From contig NZ_AXAP01000063.1 in NCBI RefSeq assembly GCF_000472865.1, forward strand, positions 1-48,050: a stretch of 48,050 bases of DNA, given 5' to 3'. The stretch is from Bradyrhizobium elkanii WSM2783 (GTDB lineage Bacteria > Pseudomonadota > Alphaproteobacteria > Rhizobiales > Xanthobacteraceae). A program made the translations under genes and the position numbers. The stretch's first letter is position 1. Each line of letters opens with the position of its first letter. The notes under the pieces were generated by a model. It saw nothing but the letters and a program-made list of their open reading frames with translations, was not told the origin of the DNA and did no database searches. Below are positions 32,375 through 40,754 of this stretch, piece after piece.

Positions 32375-34002
32375 GGACGGGCAGGCTCCTCGCTCGGTGA
32401 TGTCCGGCCGGGCACGGCGGCGAGCAGCTCGCGCGTGTAGGGATGCTCGGGCGCCGCGAACAGCGCGGCCGCAGGCCTGAGCTCCACGATCTCGCCACGT
32501 TGCATCACCGCGATGCGGTCGCAGATTTGCGCGGCGACGCGCAGATCGTGGGTGATGAACAGCATTGATAGCCCGAGCCGCGCCTTGAGGTCTTCGAGCA
32601 GATTGAGAACCTGAGCCTGTACGGAGACGTCGAGCGCGGAGACCGCTTCGTCCGCGACCAGGATCTCCGGCTCGAGCGCCAGCGCGCGGGCGATTCCGAT
32701 GCGCTGGCGCTGGCCGCCGGAGAATTCGTGCGGAAAACGGTCCATCGCATTGGCGTTGAGGCCGACCATGCCGAGCAGGTCGCGAGCGCGCTGCCGCGCC
32801 GCATCGGGATCGGTGCCATGCGCGATCGGCCCGTCCGCGATGATGTTGCCGACCTTGCGGCGCGGATTGAGCGAGGCAAAGGGATCCTGGAAGATCATCT
32901 GGATGCGGCTGCGCTCCTTGCGCAGCTCCTTGCCGCCGATCGCGGTGAAGTCGGTGTCGCCGAGGCGGACCGTGCCCTGGTCCGGCTCGATCAGGCGCAT
33001 GACGAGGCGCGCGACCGAGGATTTGCCCGAACCGGATTCGCCGACGAGGCCGAGCGTCTCGCCCTGCAGGATGTTGAAGTTGACGGCCTTCGCCGCCTGC
33101 ACGCGGCGCTCCGGCTGGAACCAGCCGCCACCGGAGACATAGGTCTTGTCGAGGCCGATCACCTCGACCGCTTTGGGACGGTCCACAAGCGGAGCGCGCT
33201 GTGGCGGCTCCATCGAGGGGACGGCGGCGAGCAAGGCACGTGTGTAGGGATGTTGCGGACGTTGCAGCACATCATCGGCCGCGCCTTGTTCGACCACCTT
33301 GCCGTGCTGAAGCACGACCACGCGGTCGGCGATATCTGCGACGACGCCGAAATCATGGGTGATGAACATCACCGCCATGTTGCGGCGGCGCTGCAGGTCG
33401 CGGATCAGTTTCAAAATCTGCGCCTGCGTGGTGACGTCGAGTGCGGTGGTCGGCTCGTCCGCGACCAGCACCGCCGGCTCGAGCGCGAGCGCCATCGCGA
33501 TCATCGCGCGCTGGCGCTGGCCGCCGGACAATTGGTGCGGATAGGCGCGCACGGTGCGTTCGGGGTCGGGCAGGCCGACCTCGCGCAAAAGGTTGAGCGC
33601 CTTCTGCCGGCGCTGCTTCGGCGTCAGCAGATTGTGCGCCTCGAACATCTCGGCGATCTGGTCGCCGATCCGCATCAAGGGATTGAGCGCCGTCATCGGC
33701 TCCTGGAACACCATGGCGATGTGCCGGCCGCGCAGGCCGAGCCATTGGTCGTCGTCGAGCCGCAGCAGGTTCTGCCTCTCGAACAGGATCTCGCCGGCCT
33801 CGCGGCCGATCGTGTCGGGAAGGAGGCCCATCAACGCGTGGGCGCACATCGATTTGCCGGAGCCGGACTCGCCGACCACGCAAAGGATCTTGCCGGGGAC
33901 GAGATCAAGCGACACGCCGTCGACAGCGTAGGCGCGGTCGGCGCCGGGCGGCAGTGCCAGCTTGAGGTCCTTAATGACGACGACGGCTTTGCTCTCGGAC
34001 AT
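32359..34002 (-). CDS. Peptide/nickel-type ABC transporter, fused two-domain ATPase
   Basis: The 547-residue protein has two complete nucleotide-binding domains, equivalent to fused DppD and DppF. Walker A is GESGSGKSMC (near 43) and GESGSGKSSVAR (near 325). The signatures are LSGGQRQRAMIAMALALEP and FSGGQRQRIGIARALALEP, each followed by an ADE-type Walker B. Oligopeptide-type motifs HPYTRALLAAVPS and HPYTRELLAAVPG end the two halves. It powers import with the permeases encoded upstream, the nearer one only 3 bp away. No binding-protein gene is present in this window. The end overlaps the convergent monooxygenase gene by 16 bp. Confidence 0.93.
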   Translation of the reverse strand: MSESKAVVVIKDLKLALPPGADRAYAVDGVSLDLVPGKILCVVGESGSGKSMCAHALMGLLPDTIGREAGEILFERQNLLRLDDDQWLGLRGRHIAMVFQEPMTALNPLMRIGDQIAEMFEAHNLLTPKQRRQKALNLLREVGLPDPERTVRAYPHQLSGGQRQRAMIAMALALEPAVLVADEPTTALDVTTQAQILKLIRDLQRRRNMAVMFITHDFGVVADIADRVVVLQHGKVVEQGAADDVLQRPQHPYTRALLAAVPSMEPPQRAPLVDRPKAVEVIGLDKTYVSGGGWFQPERRVQAAKAVNFNILQGETLGLVGESGSGKSSVARLVMRLIEPDQGTVRLGDTDFTAIGGKELRKERSRIQMIFQDPFASLNPRRKVGNIIADGPIAHGTDPDAARQRARDLLGMVGLNANAMDRFPHEFSGGQRQRIGIARALALEPEILVADEAVSALDVSVQAQVLNLLEDLKARLGLSMLFITHDLRVAAQICDRIAVMQRGEIVELRPAAALFAAPEHPYTRELLAAVPGRTSPSEEPARPYATA

Positions 34003-34005
34003 TGC

Positions 34006-34845
34006 TCAGCGCCCATCCTTGTTGAGGCGCGGATTGAGCGCGTCGTTGAGGCCTTCGCCGATCAGGTTCAGCGCCAGCACCGAAACCAGGATCGCGATGC
34101 CGGGAAACACCGTGATCCACCAGGCCTGCCGGATCACGGTGCGGCCGGCGCCGACCATGTAGCCCCACGACATCAGGTTGGGATCGCCGAGGCCGAGGAA
34201 CGAGAGCGAGGACTCCAGCAGGATTGCGGTCGCCACCATCAGCGAGGCCAGCACGATGACGGGCGAAAGCGCGTTCGGCAGGATCTCGCGCCAGATGATC
34301 CAGCTATGGGTCTGGCCGGTGACGATCGCGGCCTGCACATATTCGCGGGTGCGCAGCGACAGCACTTCGCCGCGCACCAGCCGCGCCACCGGCGGCCAGC
34401 TCACGATCGCGATCGCCAGCACGATCGAGACGATCGATGGTTGCATGATCGCCACCAGCACGATCGCGAGCGCAAAGCTCGGCACGGTCTGGAAGAACTC
34501 GGTGAAGCGCATCAGGGCATCGCCGATCCGGCCGCCGAAATAGCCGGCGAGGGCGCCGACGGGAATACCGACGGCAAGCGCAGCGAGCGTCGAGACCAGA
34601 CCGACCAAAAGCGAGACACGGGCGCCATAGATGATGCCCGCGAACACATCGCGGCCGAGCGCGTCGGTACCGAGCGGCAGGCCTGATATCGTGAACGGCG
34701 GCAGGAACGGCCGCTGCACCATGCGCCAGGGTGAATTCGGGAAGATCATCGGCCCGAACAGCGCGACCGCGATCGCGATCAGGAGAATGATCGAGCCGAT
34801 CAATCCGCCGGGATTGCGCAGCAATAGCTTCCAGAACCGCTTCAT
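34006..34845 (-). CDS. Peptide/nickel-type ABC transporter permease (DppC-like)
   Basis: The 279-residue membrane protein has an N-terminal anchor helix (NPGGLIGSIILLIAIAVALFGPMIF), a periplasmic linker with GTDALGRDVFAGIIYGARVSL, and the permease core. The coupling loop is RGEVLSLRTREYVQAAIVTGQTHSWIIWREILPNALSPVIVLASL. It pairs with the DppB-like protein encoded upstream, whose stop it overlaps by four bases. Cargo could be peptides, opines, nickel chelates or similar; the missing binding protein would decide this. Confidence 0.92.
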   Translation of the reverse strand: MKRFWKLLLRNPGGLIGSIILLIAIAVALFGPMIFPNSPWRMVQRPFLPPFTISGLPLGTDALGRDVFAGIIYGARVSLLVGLVSTLAALAVGIPVGALAGYFGGRIGDALMRFTEFFQTVPSFALAIVLVAIMQPSIVSIVLAIAIVSWPPVARLVRGEVLSLRTREYVQAAIVTGQTHSWIIWREILPNALSPVIVLASLMVATAILLESSLSFLGLGDPNLMSWGYMVGAGRTVIRQAWWITVFPGIAILVSVLALNLIGEGLNDALNPRLNKDGR

Positions 34846-35813
34846 GCCGCAACCTCGATGCGCGGATCGACCGAGCGGTAGATCAGATCGGTGATCAGGT
34901 TGAACGCCAGCACCATCGCCGAGCAGACGACGAAGACGCCGAGCAAGAGGTTATAGTCGCGCTGCAGCAGCGCCTCGTACATCAGCCGGCCGATGCCGGG
35001 CCAGGCAAACACGGTCTCGGTCAGCACGGCGCCACCGACCAGCGTGCCCGCCTGCAGGCCCGCAAGTGTCACCACCGGCAGCAACGCGTTGCGCAGGACG
35101 TGGCGGCGCTGGATCACCGCGTCACGCAAGCCCTTGGCGCGCGCGGTCTTGACGAAATCGAGCCGCTTCACCTCCAGCATCGAGGCGCGCGTCATGCGGG
35201 TGTATGTGGCCATGAAGAACAGGCCGATCGTCATCGCTGGCAGGATCAGGTGCGCACCGACGTCGAGCACATGAGCGAAACCGGTGTAGTTGGCGCCCAC
35301 CGTCTCGTAGCCGAAGCTCGGCAGCCAATCCATCGCAACCGAGAACAATAGGATCGCCATCAGCGCCACCCAGAACAGCGGCGTGGCATAGAAGATCAGC
35401 GCCATTATCGTGATCGCGGTATCGGCCCAACTGCCTGCGCGGCGCGCTGCCAAGGTTCCGAACAGCACGCCTGATAGCAGCGAGATCGCAAACGCCGTGC
35501 CGGTCAGCAGCAGCGTTGCCGGTAGTCGCTCCAGGATCAATTGCGACACCGGCGCTTGCTGGCGGAAGGAGAAACCGAGGTCCAGGGTGGCGATGCCCTT
35601 CACATATCGATAGAGCTGCACGGGCAATGGCTGATCAAGCCCGAATTTCTCGCGGAGCTGCGCGACGAAGAGTTGATCGCTGGCGCCGGCTTCGCCGGCC
35701 ATCACCACCGCGGGGTCGCCGGGCGCCAGGCGGATCAGGAAGAAGTTCAAGACGACGATCGCAAGCAGCACGACGATCGCCTTCATAATTCGTTGCGCGA
35801 TGAATCCGAGCAT
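34842..35813 (-). CDS. Peptide/nickel-type ABC transporter permease (DppB-like)
   Basis: The 323-residue membrane protein has a first helix at IVVLLAIVVLNFFLIRLAPGDPAVVMAG, which is the DppB family start, and a core with about six helices. The coupling loop is RMTRASMLEVKRLDFVKTARAKGLRDAVIQRRHVLRNALLPVVTLAG. It is the first gene of a three-gene unit (DppB-DppC-fused ATPase). No substrate-binding protein gene lies between it and the divergent amidohydrolase gene 225 bp away, so the transporter must use one encoded elsewhere. Confidence 0.92.
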   Translation of the reverse strand: MLGFIAQRIMKAIVVLLAIVVLNFFLIRLAPGDPAVVMAGEAGASDQLFVAQLREKFGLDQPLPVQLYRYVKGIATLDLGFSFRQQAPVSQLILERLPATLLLTGTAFAISLLSGVLFGTLAARRAGSWADTAITIMALIFYATPLFWVALMAILLFSVAMDWLPSFGYETVGANYTGFAHVLDVGAHLILPAMTIGLFFMATYTRMTRASMLEVKRLDFVKTARAKGLRDAVIQRRHVLRNALLPVVTLAGLQAGTLVGGAVLTETVFAWPGIGRLMYEALLQRDYNLLLGVFVVCSAMVLAFNLITDLIYRSVDPRIEVAA

Positions 35814-36038
35814 CGGAACCTTTCAGCTCGTTCGGGAGATGACACAGCCGTGTGCCAAGGAGGCGGTCATCGCTGTCGATTCAACGGGTCTGACCTGGAG
35901 GGGCAAGGTTAAACTCTCGGCAGTCGGCGCTTAAGGAATGAACAGCAGCATGGAGATCCTTTTCGCAACCGGGGCGCTTTGCGATTCCAGCGGTTCTATG
36001 CAAGGGATGTTCCTGTCGCCAATGATGGGAGCCTGTTC

Positions 36039-37064
36039 GTGAAGGCCGTCTATACCGAACTGCATCGCAGCCATGATCCGCAATTCTTCCTGGTCCGCGG
36101 CGTCGTCAAGCGCACCACCGAACAGCCCGAGCGCGCCGACCGTCTGCTGGCGGGATTGAAGGCGGGCAAGCATCAACTGGTCGAGCCGACCGTGTTCGGG
36201 CAGGGGCCGCGGGCGCGGGTGCATAGCGCCGAATATCTGAGTTTCCTCGCGGAAGCCTGGGACGCGTGGTCGGCGCTCGGCGATTCCGGTTCCGAGATGA
36301 TTGCCAACATCCATCCGGTGCGCAACGCCGCCACCTATCCGACCCATATCGTCGGCCGGCTCGGCTGGCATACGGCGGACACCGCTGCGCCGATCGGGCC
36401 GGGCACCTGGGCCGCCGCTTGTGCTGCGACCGACGTCGCAGCGACCGCCGCGCAGATGGTGATGGAGGGCGAAGACGCCGTCTACGCGCTGTGCCGTCCG
36501 CCCGGTCATCACGCCTATCGCGATATCGCCGGTGGCTTCTGCTTCCTCAACAACAGCGCGGTTGCGGCCGCGCATCTGCGGCTGATGCATGAGCGCGTCG
36601 CGATCCTCGATGTCGATGTCCATCACGGCAATGGCACGCAGGGCATCTTCTACGAGCGAGGTGATGTGCTGACGGTGTCGATCCATGCCGATCCGGCCGC
36701 CTTCTATCCGTTCGTTTGGGGCTATGCGCATGAACGCGGTGCCGGTCCCGGGCTCGGCACCAATCTCAACATCCCGCTGCCGATCGGAACCGGCGACGAC
36801 GGCTACCTCGCGGCACTTGCGACGGCGCAGAAGACGATCGAGGCCTTCGCGCCCGGCGCGCTTGTCATTGCCCTCGGTCTCGATGCCTCCGAGCACGATC
36901 CGCTGGCCGGGCTTGCCGTCACCACGGAAGGATTCCGCCGCATCGGCGCCGCGATCGCGCGGATCGGCCTGCCCACCGTGTTCGTGCAGGAAGGCGGCTA
37001 TCTCTCCGACATCCTCGCCGACAATCTGACCGCGGTGCTCGGCGGGTTTGAAGCGGCGAGGTGA
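36039..37064 (+). CDS. Histone deacetylase family protein, acetylpolyamine amidohydrolase-like
   Basis: The 341-residue zinc hydrolase has tandem His157-His158 in CRPPGHHAYRDIAGGFCFLNN, and zinc ligands Asp193 and His195 in ILDVDVHHGNGTQGIF. A third acidic ligand lies in LGLDASEHDPL, and the terminal GGY is in FVQEGGYLSD. Bacterial members with this length deacetylate acetylpolyamines or similar amides. The GTG at 36039 is chosen because GGGAG lies seven bases upstream and the family begins with a K-V-Y/F start; a TTG at 35979 has no support. It is divergent from the peptide-type ABC genes; joint function is possible but unproven. Confidence 0.87.
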   Translation: MKAVYTELHRSHDPQFFLVRGVVKRTTEQPERADRLLAGLKAGKHQLVEPTVFGQGPRARVHSAEYLSFLAEAWDAWSALGDSGSEMIANIHPVRNAATYPTHIVGRLGWHTADTAAPIGPGTWAAACAATDVAATAAQMVMEGEDAVYALCRPPGHHAYRDIAGGFCFLNNSAVAAAHLRLMHERVAILDVDVHHGNGTQGIFYERGDVLTVSIHADPAAFYPFVWGYAHERGAGPGLGTNLNIPLPIGTGDDGYLAALATAQKTIEAFAPGALVIALGLDASEHDPLAGLAVTTEGFRRIGAAIARIGLPTVFVQEGGYLSDILADNLTAVLGGFEAAR

Positions 37065-37069
37065 GGGAA

Positions 37070-37196
37070 GTGCCGTAGGGTGGGCAAAGCGAAGCGTGCC
37101 CACCCTCAAGCATCGCGCTCGTGACGGTGGGCACGCTTGCGCCTGTGCTTGTTCGAGCACCGGTGAATGTGGTCCGCTTTGCCCACCCTACGGCAC
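37070..37196. repeat. Nested palindromic repeat 1
   Basis: A perfect 22-bp outer inverted repeat (37070-37091 with 37175-37196) encloses an 11-bp inner one (37094-37104 with 37127-37137). The motif CCGTAGGGTGGGCAAAGCG resembles a dispersed intergenic element of Bradyrhizobium genomes. It starts six bases past the amidohydrolase stop. Confidence 0.8.
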
Positions 37197-37222
37197 CTGC
37201 GCGCTCGGCATGCTCTCTCGAC

Positions 37223-37297
37223 GTCATTGCGAGCGAAGCGAAGCAATCCATAGCGCGGCAAGCGGAGGCATGGATTGCTTCGGCGCGCTCGCATGAC
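37223..37297. repeat. Palindromic repeat 2
   Basis: GTCATTGCGAGCGAAGCGAA... (37223-37250) is an imperfect inverted copy of 37271-37297 (TGGATTGCTTCGGCGCGCTC...). It is a different family from its neighbours on both sides. Confidence 0.75.
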
Positions 37298-37304
37298 GGA
37301 GGCC

Positions 37305-37408
37305 GTCATTCCGGGGCGATGCGTTAGCATCGAGCCCGGAATCGATCCAACCGCAGAGTACGCCGCCTAATGGATTCCGGGTTCGCGCTTTGCGCGCGCC
37401 GGAATGAC
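37305..37408. repeat. Palindromic repeat 3
   Basis: It begins GTCATTCCGGGG and ends GCGCCGGAATGAC, with an inner GGAATCGA / TGGATTCC pair. With repeats 1 and 2 it fills the 363-bp gap 37065-37427. No gene is visible there. Confidence 0.7.
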
Positions 37409-37427
37409 GAGGAGAGATATCTCTAAA

Positions 37428-38063
37428 CTAGCGGCCTCTTTCCGCCGCCTTGATCGCGAGCGTGAGGCTCAGTTTGATCTGCGCGACCATGTCGTCGAGC
37501 AGTTCTTCGCGCGTGGTTTCGGCGAGCTGGCCGGTGAGCAGGCCTTGCTCGGCGAGCATGACGACGCCGTGCAGCGCGGCCCAGATCTGCAGCGCGTGGC
37601 GCTCGCGCAGGAGGGCGACCGCCGGCGACTCCAGCGCTTCGAGAAGCAGGCCGAATGTCTCCATCGCAGCGCTGTGCAGCTCGCTGTCCTTTGGCGAGCA
37701 GGCCATCACGCGCGAAGCGAACATCAGGCGATAGATGCCGTGGCGGCGCTGGCCGAAGGCGAGGGCGGCTTGCGCGAAGCGCGAGATTTTTGTCCGCTTC
37801 GACGGTCCGTCGATGGCGTCGCGCAGCATCGTGTTGAATTGGCGAAACGCTTCCGCCGCGACGGCCGTCAGCAGCGCCTCGCGGTCGGCGAAATGCCGGT
37901 AGGGTGCGGGCTGCGAGACGCGGAGCTTCTTGGCAAGGGCGCTGATGCTGATGGCTTCGGGGCCGCCGAGTTCCGCTTCCCGCAGTGCAGCGTGCACCAG
38001 GGCGTCGCGGAGATCGCCATGGTGATAGGCATTCTGCGGCTTGCGGGCAAGGCGTGTTCCCAT
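37428..38063 (-). CDS. TetR-family transcriptional regulator
   Basis: The 211-residue protein has a TetR N-terminal DNA-binding domain (about 12-60, LRDALVHAALREAELGGPEAISISALAKKLRVSQPAPYRHFADREALL). The ligand domain carries RFAQAALAFGQRRHGIYRLMF, resembling the WHG-type C-terminal domain. The ATG at 38063 is the natural family start; the 43 upstream in-frame codons cover the promoter. It is divergent from the ferredoxin-P450 genes, with 173 bp between, and probably represses them. A near-palindrome ATAGGCTAT at 38073-38081 next to its start is a candidate operator. Confidence 0.87.
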   Translation of the reverse strand: MGTRLARKPQNAYHHGDLRDALVHAALREAELGGPEAISISALAKKLRVSQPAPYRHFADREALLTAVAAEAFRQFNTMLRDAIDGPSKRTKISRFAQAALAFGQRRHGIYRLMFASRVMACSPKDSELHSAAMETFGLLLEALESPAVALLRERHALQIWAALHGVVMLAEQGLLTGQLAETTREELLDDMVAQIKLSLTLAIKAAERGR

Positions 38064-38091
38064 CCTAATGTGATAGGCTATAACTTTTCGC

Positions 38092-38121
38092 TTGACAGCA
38101 CAACCGGACCGCGAATGTAAT
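38092..38121 (+). promoter_or_regulatory. Candidate promoter of the ferredoxin-P450 operon
   Basis: TTGACA (38092-38097) and TGTAAT (38116-38121) are separated by 18 nt on the plus strand. They lie between the divergent TetR gene and the ferredoxin gene. The -35 is perfect, the -10 moderate. Confidence 0.5.
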
Positions 38122-38236
38122 AGCTCTAATTTGAGACGTGGCCGAAGCAAGCCGCGTCCGCCGAGAAGCCGAGGAAACGCCAGTCCGCGCATCGAGCCAC
38201 GGGCATCGATGCTGCGCGCGGCAGAGGGAAGCGCCC

Positions 38237-38446
38237 ATGTCCGGAAAGCTGAAGATTCACGTCGACCAGGACAGGTGCCAGGGACACGCGCGCTGCAAGG
38301 CCCTCGCGCCCGAACTGTTCGACCTCGACGACTACGGCAATGCGCATGAGCACGGCGAAGGCCGTGTGCCTGAAGGCCTCGAGGACAAGGCCTATCTCGC
38401 CCAGACCAACTGCCCCGAATTCGCGATCGAAGTCATCGAGGAGTGA
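38237..38446 (+). CDS. [3Fe-4S]-type ferredoxin, P450 redox partner
   Basis: The 69-residue ferredoxin starts MSGKLKIHVDQDRCQGHARCKALAPELFDLDDYG. Cluster cysteines are at 14 and 20 (C-X5-C) and 59 (NCPEFAI). With only three ligands and no fourth in the usual place, it should hold a [3Fe-4S] cluster, as in many actinobacterial and rhizobial P450 partners. The ATG at 38237 has AGAGGGAAG. It lies 68 bp upstream of the P450 gene in one operon and should deliver electrons to it. No ferredoxin reductase is encoded nearby. Confidence 0.9.
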   Translation: MSGKLKIHVDQDRCQGHARCKALAPELFDLDDYGNAHEHGEGRVPEGLEDKAYLAQTNCPEFAIEVIEE

Positions 38447-38514
38447 GGCGCGCGGTCGAACCGCCACCTTCATCCACACTTGATCTGAACGAACACAGCG
38501 GAAGGAAACTGCCG

Positions 38515-39732
38515 ATGTCCGATTCCGTCAGCATGATGCCCGAACACCCGCCGGTGACCGACTGGATCCGTGATTTCGACCACACCGATCCGGCCTGGAC
38601 CGAGAATCCATTTCCGATCTGGGAGCAGTTGCGTGCAGCCTCGCCGGTCGTTCACACCGAGCGCTTCCTCGGCTGCTATATGCCGACCACCTATGAGGCG
38701 GTAAAGCAGGTCGCCTACGACACCGAGCATTTTTCGTCTCGTCGCATCATCGTGCGCGACGTGCGGCCGGAGGTCACGCAGCCGGCGCCGCCGATCACCT
38801 CCGATCCACCCGAACATAAGCCGGCCAAGCAGTTGCTGCTGCCGCCGTTCACGCCCGACGCGATGAAGAAGCTCGAGCCCCGGGTCCGCGCGATTTGCAA
38901 CGAGCTGATCGACGAGTTCATCGACGACGGAAAATGCGACGCCGCCGAGCGCTACACGAAGCATATTCCGGTGCGCGCCATCGCCCATATGCTGGGTATA
39001 CCCGAGAAGGATGGCGACCTCTTCATCAAGTGGATCCACGAAATCCTCGAGCTCGGCATCAAGGATCAGGACATCTTGATGCGCGCGCTCCACGAGATGA
39101 GTGCGTATTTCGCGGGCCATATCGCCGAACGCAAGGGCAAGCCGACCGACGATCTGATCACGACGCTGATGAACGCGCGCGACAAGGACGGCAAGCCGTT
39201 GTCGGACGCCCATGTGCTTGGCTCGCTGCGACTGCTCCTGGTCGCCGGCATCGATACCACCTGGAGCGCGATCGGCTCCTCGCTCTGGCACCTCGCGAAG
39301 ACGCCCGCGGATCGCGAGCGGCTGGTTGCTCAGCCGGAATTGTTGCCGACTGCGATCGAGGAGTTCCTGCGCGCCTATTCCCCGGTGACGATGGCGCGCG
39401 AAGTGGTGAAGGAGACCACGGTCAGCGGCTGCCCCGTCAAGCCCGGCAACATGGTGTTGTTGTCCTTCCCCGCCGCCAATCGCGATCCTGCGATGTTCGC
39501 GGACGCCGACAAGGTCGTGATCGATCGCAAGGAGAATCGTCACGCCGCCTTCGGCCTCGGCATCCATCGCTGCGTCGGCTCGAACCTCGCGCGCATGGAG
39601 ATGATGGTCGCGATCGAGGAATGGCTGAAGCGGATTCCCGACTTCCGGCTCGATCCGGCCGGCAAGGTGGCGTGGTCGCAAGGCACCGTCCGCGGCCCCC
39701 GCGCGCTGCCGATTTTGTTCGGTGCGGGCTGA
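38515..39732 (+). CDS. Cytochrome P450
   Basis: The 405-residue soluble bacterial P450 has the oxygen-activation motif AGIDTT (244-249) and ExxR at Glu283-Arg286 (EEFLR). The haem loop FGLGIHRCVGSNLAR has the thiolate at Cys353. There is no membrane anchor. It hydroxylates an unidentified substrate using electrons from the ferredoxin encoded just upstream. The ATG at 38515 (GGAAGGAAA site) is preferred to an upstream start at 38443 that overlaps the ferredoxin stop. The divergent TetR gene is the likely regulator. The subfamily cannot be assigned by eye. Confidence 0.93.
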   Translation: MSDSVSMMPEHPPVTDWIRDFDHTDPAWTENPFPIWEQLRAASPVVHTERFLGCYMPTTYEAVKQVAYDTEHFSSRRIIVRDVRPEVTQPAPPITSDPPEHKPAKQLLLPPFTPDAMKKLEPRVRAICNELIDEFIDDGKCDAAERYTKHIPVRAIAHMLGIPEKDGDLFIKWIHEILELGIKDQDILMRALHEMSAYFAGHIAERKGKPTDDLITTLMNARDKDGKPLSDAHVLGSLRLLLVAGIDTTWSAIGSSLWHLAKTPADRERLVAQPELLPTAIEEFLRAYSPVTMAREVVKETTVSGCPVKPGNMVLLSFPAANRDPAMFADADKVVIDRKENRHAAFGLGIHRCVGSNLARMEMMVAIEEWLKRIPDFRLDPAGKVAWSQGTVRGPRALPILFGAG

Positions 39733-39739
39733 AGACTGC

Positions 39740-39829
39740 GTGGCCCGGGTGGAGCGACAGCGTAACCCGGGACACCTCCATCCACGTCTACCAGCGACCC
39801 CGGGTTGCGCTTCGCTTCACCCGGGCTAC
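39740..39829. repeat. Palindromic repeat, left copy flanking fixK2
   Basis: Outer arms GGCCCGGGTGGAGCG and CTTCACCCGGGC are inverted. The unique core 39771-39796 is found again, exactly reverse-complemented over 26 bp, at 40694-40719 on the other side of fixK2. Confidence 0.8.
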
Positions 39830-39843
39830 GGACCTGCGCCGGA

Positions 39844-40542
39844 TCAGACGTCCATGTTGCGCAGGCGCTGGCGGTTGCGCAGCACGATCTGGCGCGCGCC
39901 GGAGAAGCCGAGAACGCCTTCGTCGTTCAGTTGCGACAGCGCGCGGGAGACCGTCTCCAGTGTCAGTCCGAGATAATCCCCGATGTCGCGGCGACACATC
40001 GGCAGCGCCAGCATGCCCATGCCGGCGACAGCAAGGCGGCGATCCATTTCCAGCAGGAAATTGGCGACCCGCTCCATGGCGCTCTTGCGCCCGAGCAGAA
40101 GCATGTGCTCTTCGGCGTGCTTGAGATCACCAGCCGTCATGGTCCAGAGCTTGTGGGCGACCTGGACGTCGGTGCCGGCGGCCTGTTCCAGGCTGCGGCG
40201 CTTCACCAGACGCACCGTGGTGTCGATGATGGCCTCCGCCGCCAGCCGGTGCTTGGCGCCGGACTCGAGCCCGAAGACGTCGCCGGGCAGGTGAAACGCG
40301 CCGATCTGGCGCCGTCCGTCGGAGAGCAGCTTGTAGGTGCGGACCGCGCCGCGGACCACTTGGTAAACGTATTCCGCTGGCTCATCCTCGCCGTAGATTT
40401 CCTCATCCTTCCGGTAGGTGAATTCGGTCGCGATCAGGCCGGCATGTCCGGCCAGGCCGCAAAATGGCTCGGTAGGCGCAGGGCCGCCCGGGACAGGCCG
40501 GTTGATATTGAGGGAAGCGGTGGCGGGCGACTGGGTGAGCAT
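39844..40542 (-). CDS. fixK2: Crp/Fnr-type regulator FixK2
   Basis: The 232-residue protein, the same length as Bradyrhizobium FixK2, starts MLTQSPATASL. The cNMP-like domain has EEIYGEDEPAEYVYQVVRGAVRTYKLLSDGRRQIGAFHLPGDVFGLE. The helix-turn-helix has RRDIGDYLGLTLETVSRALSQLNDEGVL. It lacks the N-terminal Fe-S cysteines of FNR, and carries Cys183 in PMCRRDIG, the residue known to make FixK2 oxidation-sensitive. It activates microaerobic genes at TTGA-N6-TCAA boxes and is itself switched on by FixJ. The ATG at 40542 has AGGAGATGG; the longer frame to 40611 is not used. Confidence 0.95.
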   Translation of the reverse strand: MLTQSPATASLNINRPVPGGPAPTEPFCGLAGHAGLIATEFTYRKDEEIYGEDEPAEYVYQVVRGAVRTYKLLSDGRRQIGAFHLPGDVFGLESGAKHRLAAEAIIDTTVRLVKRRSLEQAAGTDVQVAHKLWTMTAGDLKHAEEHMLLLGRKSAMERVANFLLEMDRRLAVAGMGMLALPMCRRDIGDYLGLTLETVSRALSQLNDEGVLGFSGARQIVLRNRQRLRNMDV

Positions 40543-40627
40543 TGAGCCATCTCCTGTGCAGCGGATGGCTTTTGGTACGCGGAACAAGCGAACTCGGAAA
40601 TTTCGCTCCATGCCTTAAGGGCTGGCC

Positions 40628-40646
40628 CCTAAGTAAAGTTACGTAG
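40628..40646 (-). promoter_or_regulatory. Candidate FixJ-binding region upstream of fixK2
   Basis: On the minus strand the segment reads CTACGTAACTTTACTTAGG. Its TACGTAA core resembles FixJ sites of rhizobial fixK promoters as I recall them. It lies about 90-100 nt upstream of the fixK2 ATG, a sensible distance for activation. Confidence 0.45.
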
Positions 40647-40658
40647 GTGGGCCGGACC

Positions 40659-40750
40659 GTAGCCCGGGTGGAGCGCCAGCGTAACCCGGGGGCCGCTGGT
40701 AGACGTGGATGGAGGTGTCCCGGGTTTGCGCTGCGCTTCACCCGGGCTGC
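40659..40750. repeat. Palindromic repeat, right copy flanking fixK2
   Basis: This is the inverted partner of 39740-39829, with the 26-bp core reverse-complemented at 40694-40719. It lies between the fixK2 promoter and the end of the receiver gene (stop at 40755). Confidence 0.8.
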
Positions 40751-40754
40751 GAGG

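Noticed and set aside
37070..37408. Possible CRISPR-like repeat array
   Set aside because: The repeats are three different palindromes rather than one direct repeat with regular spacers, and no cas genes are near.
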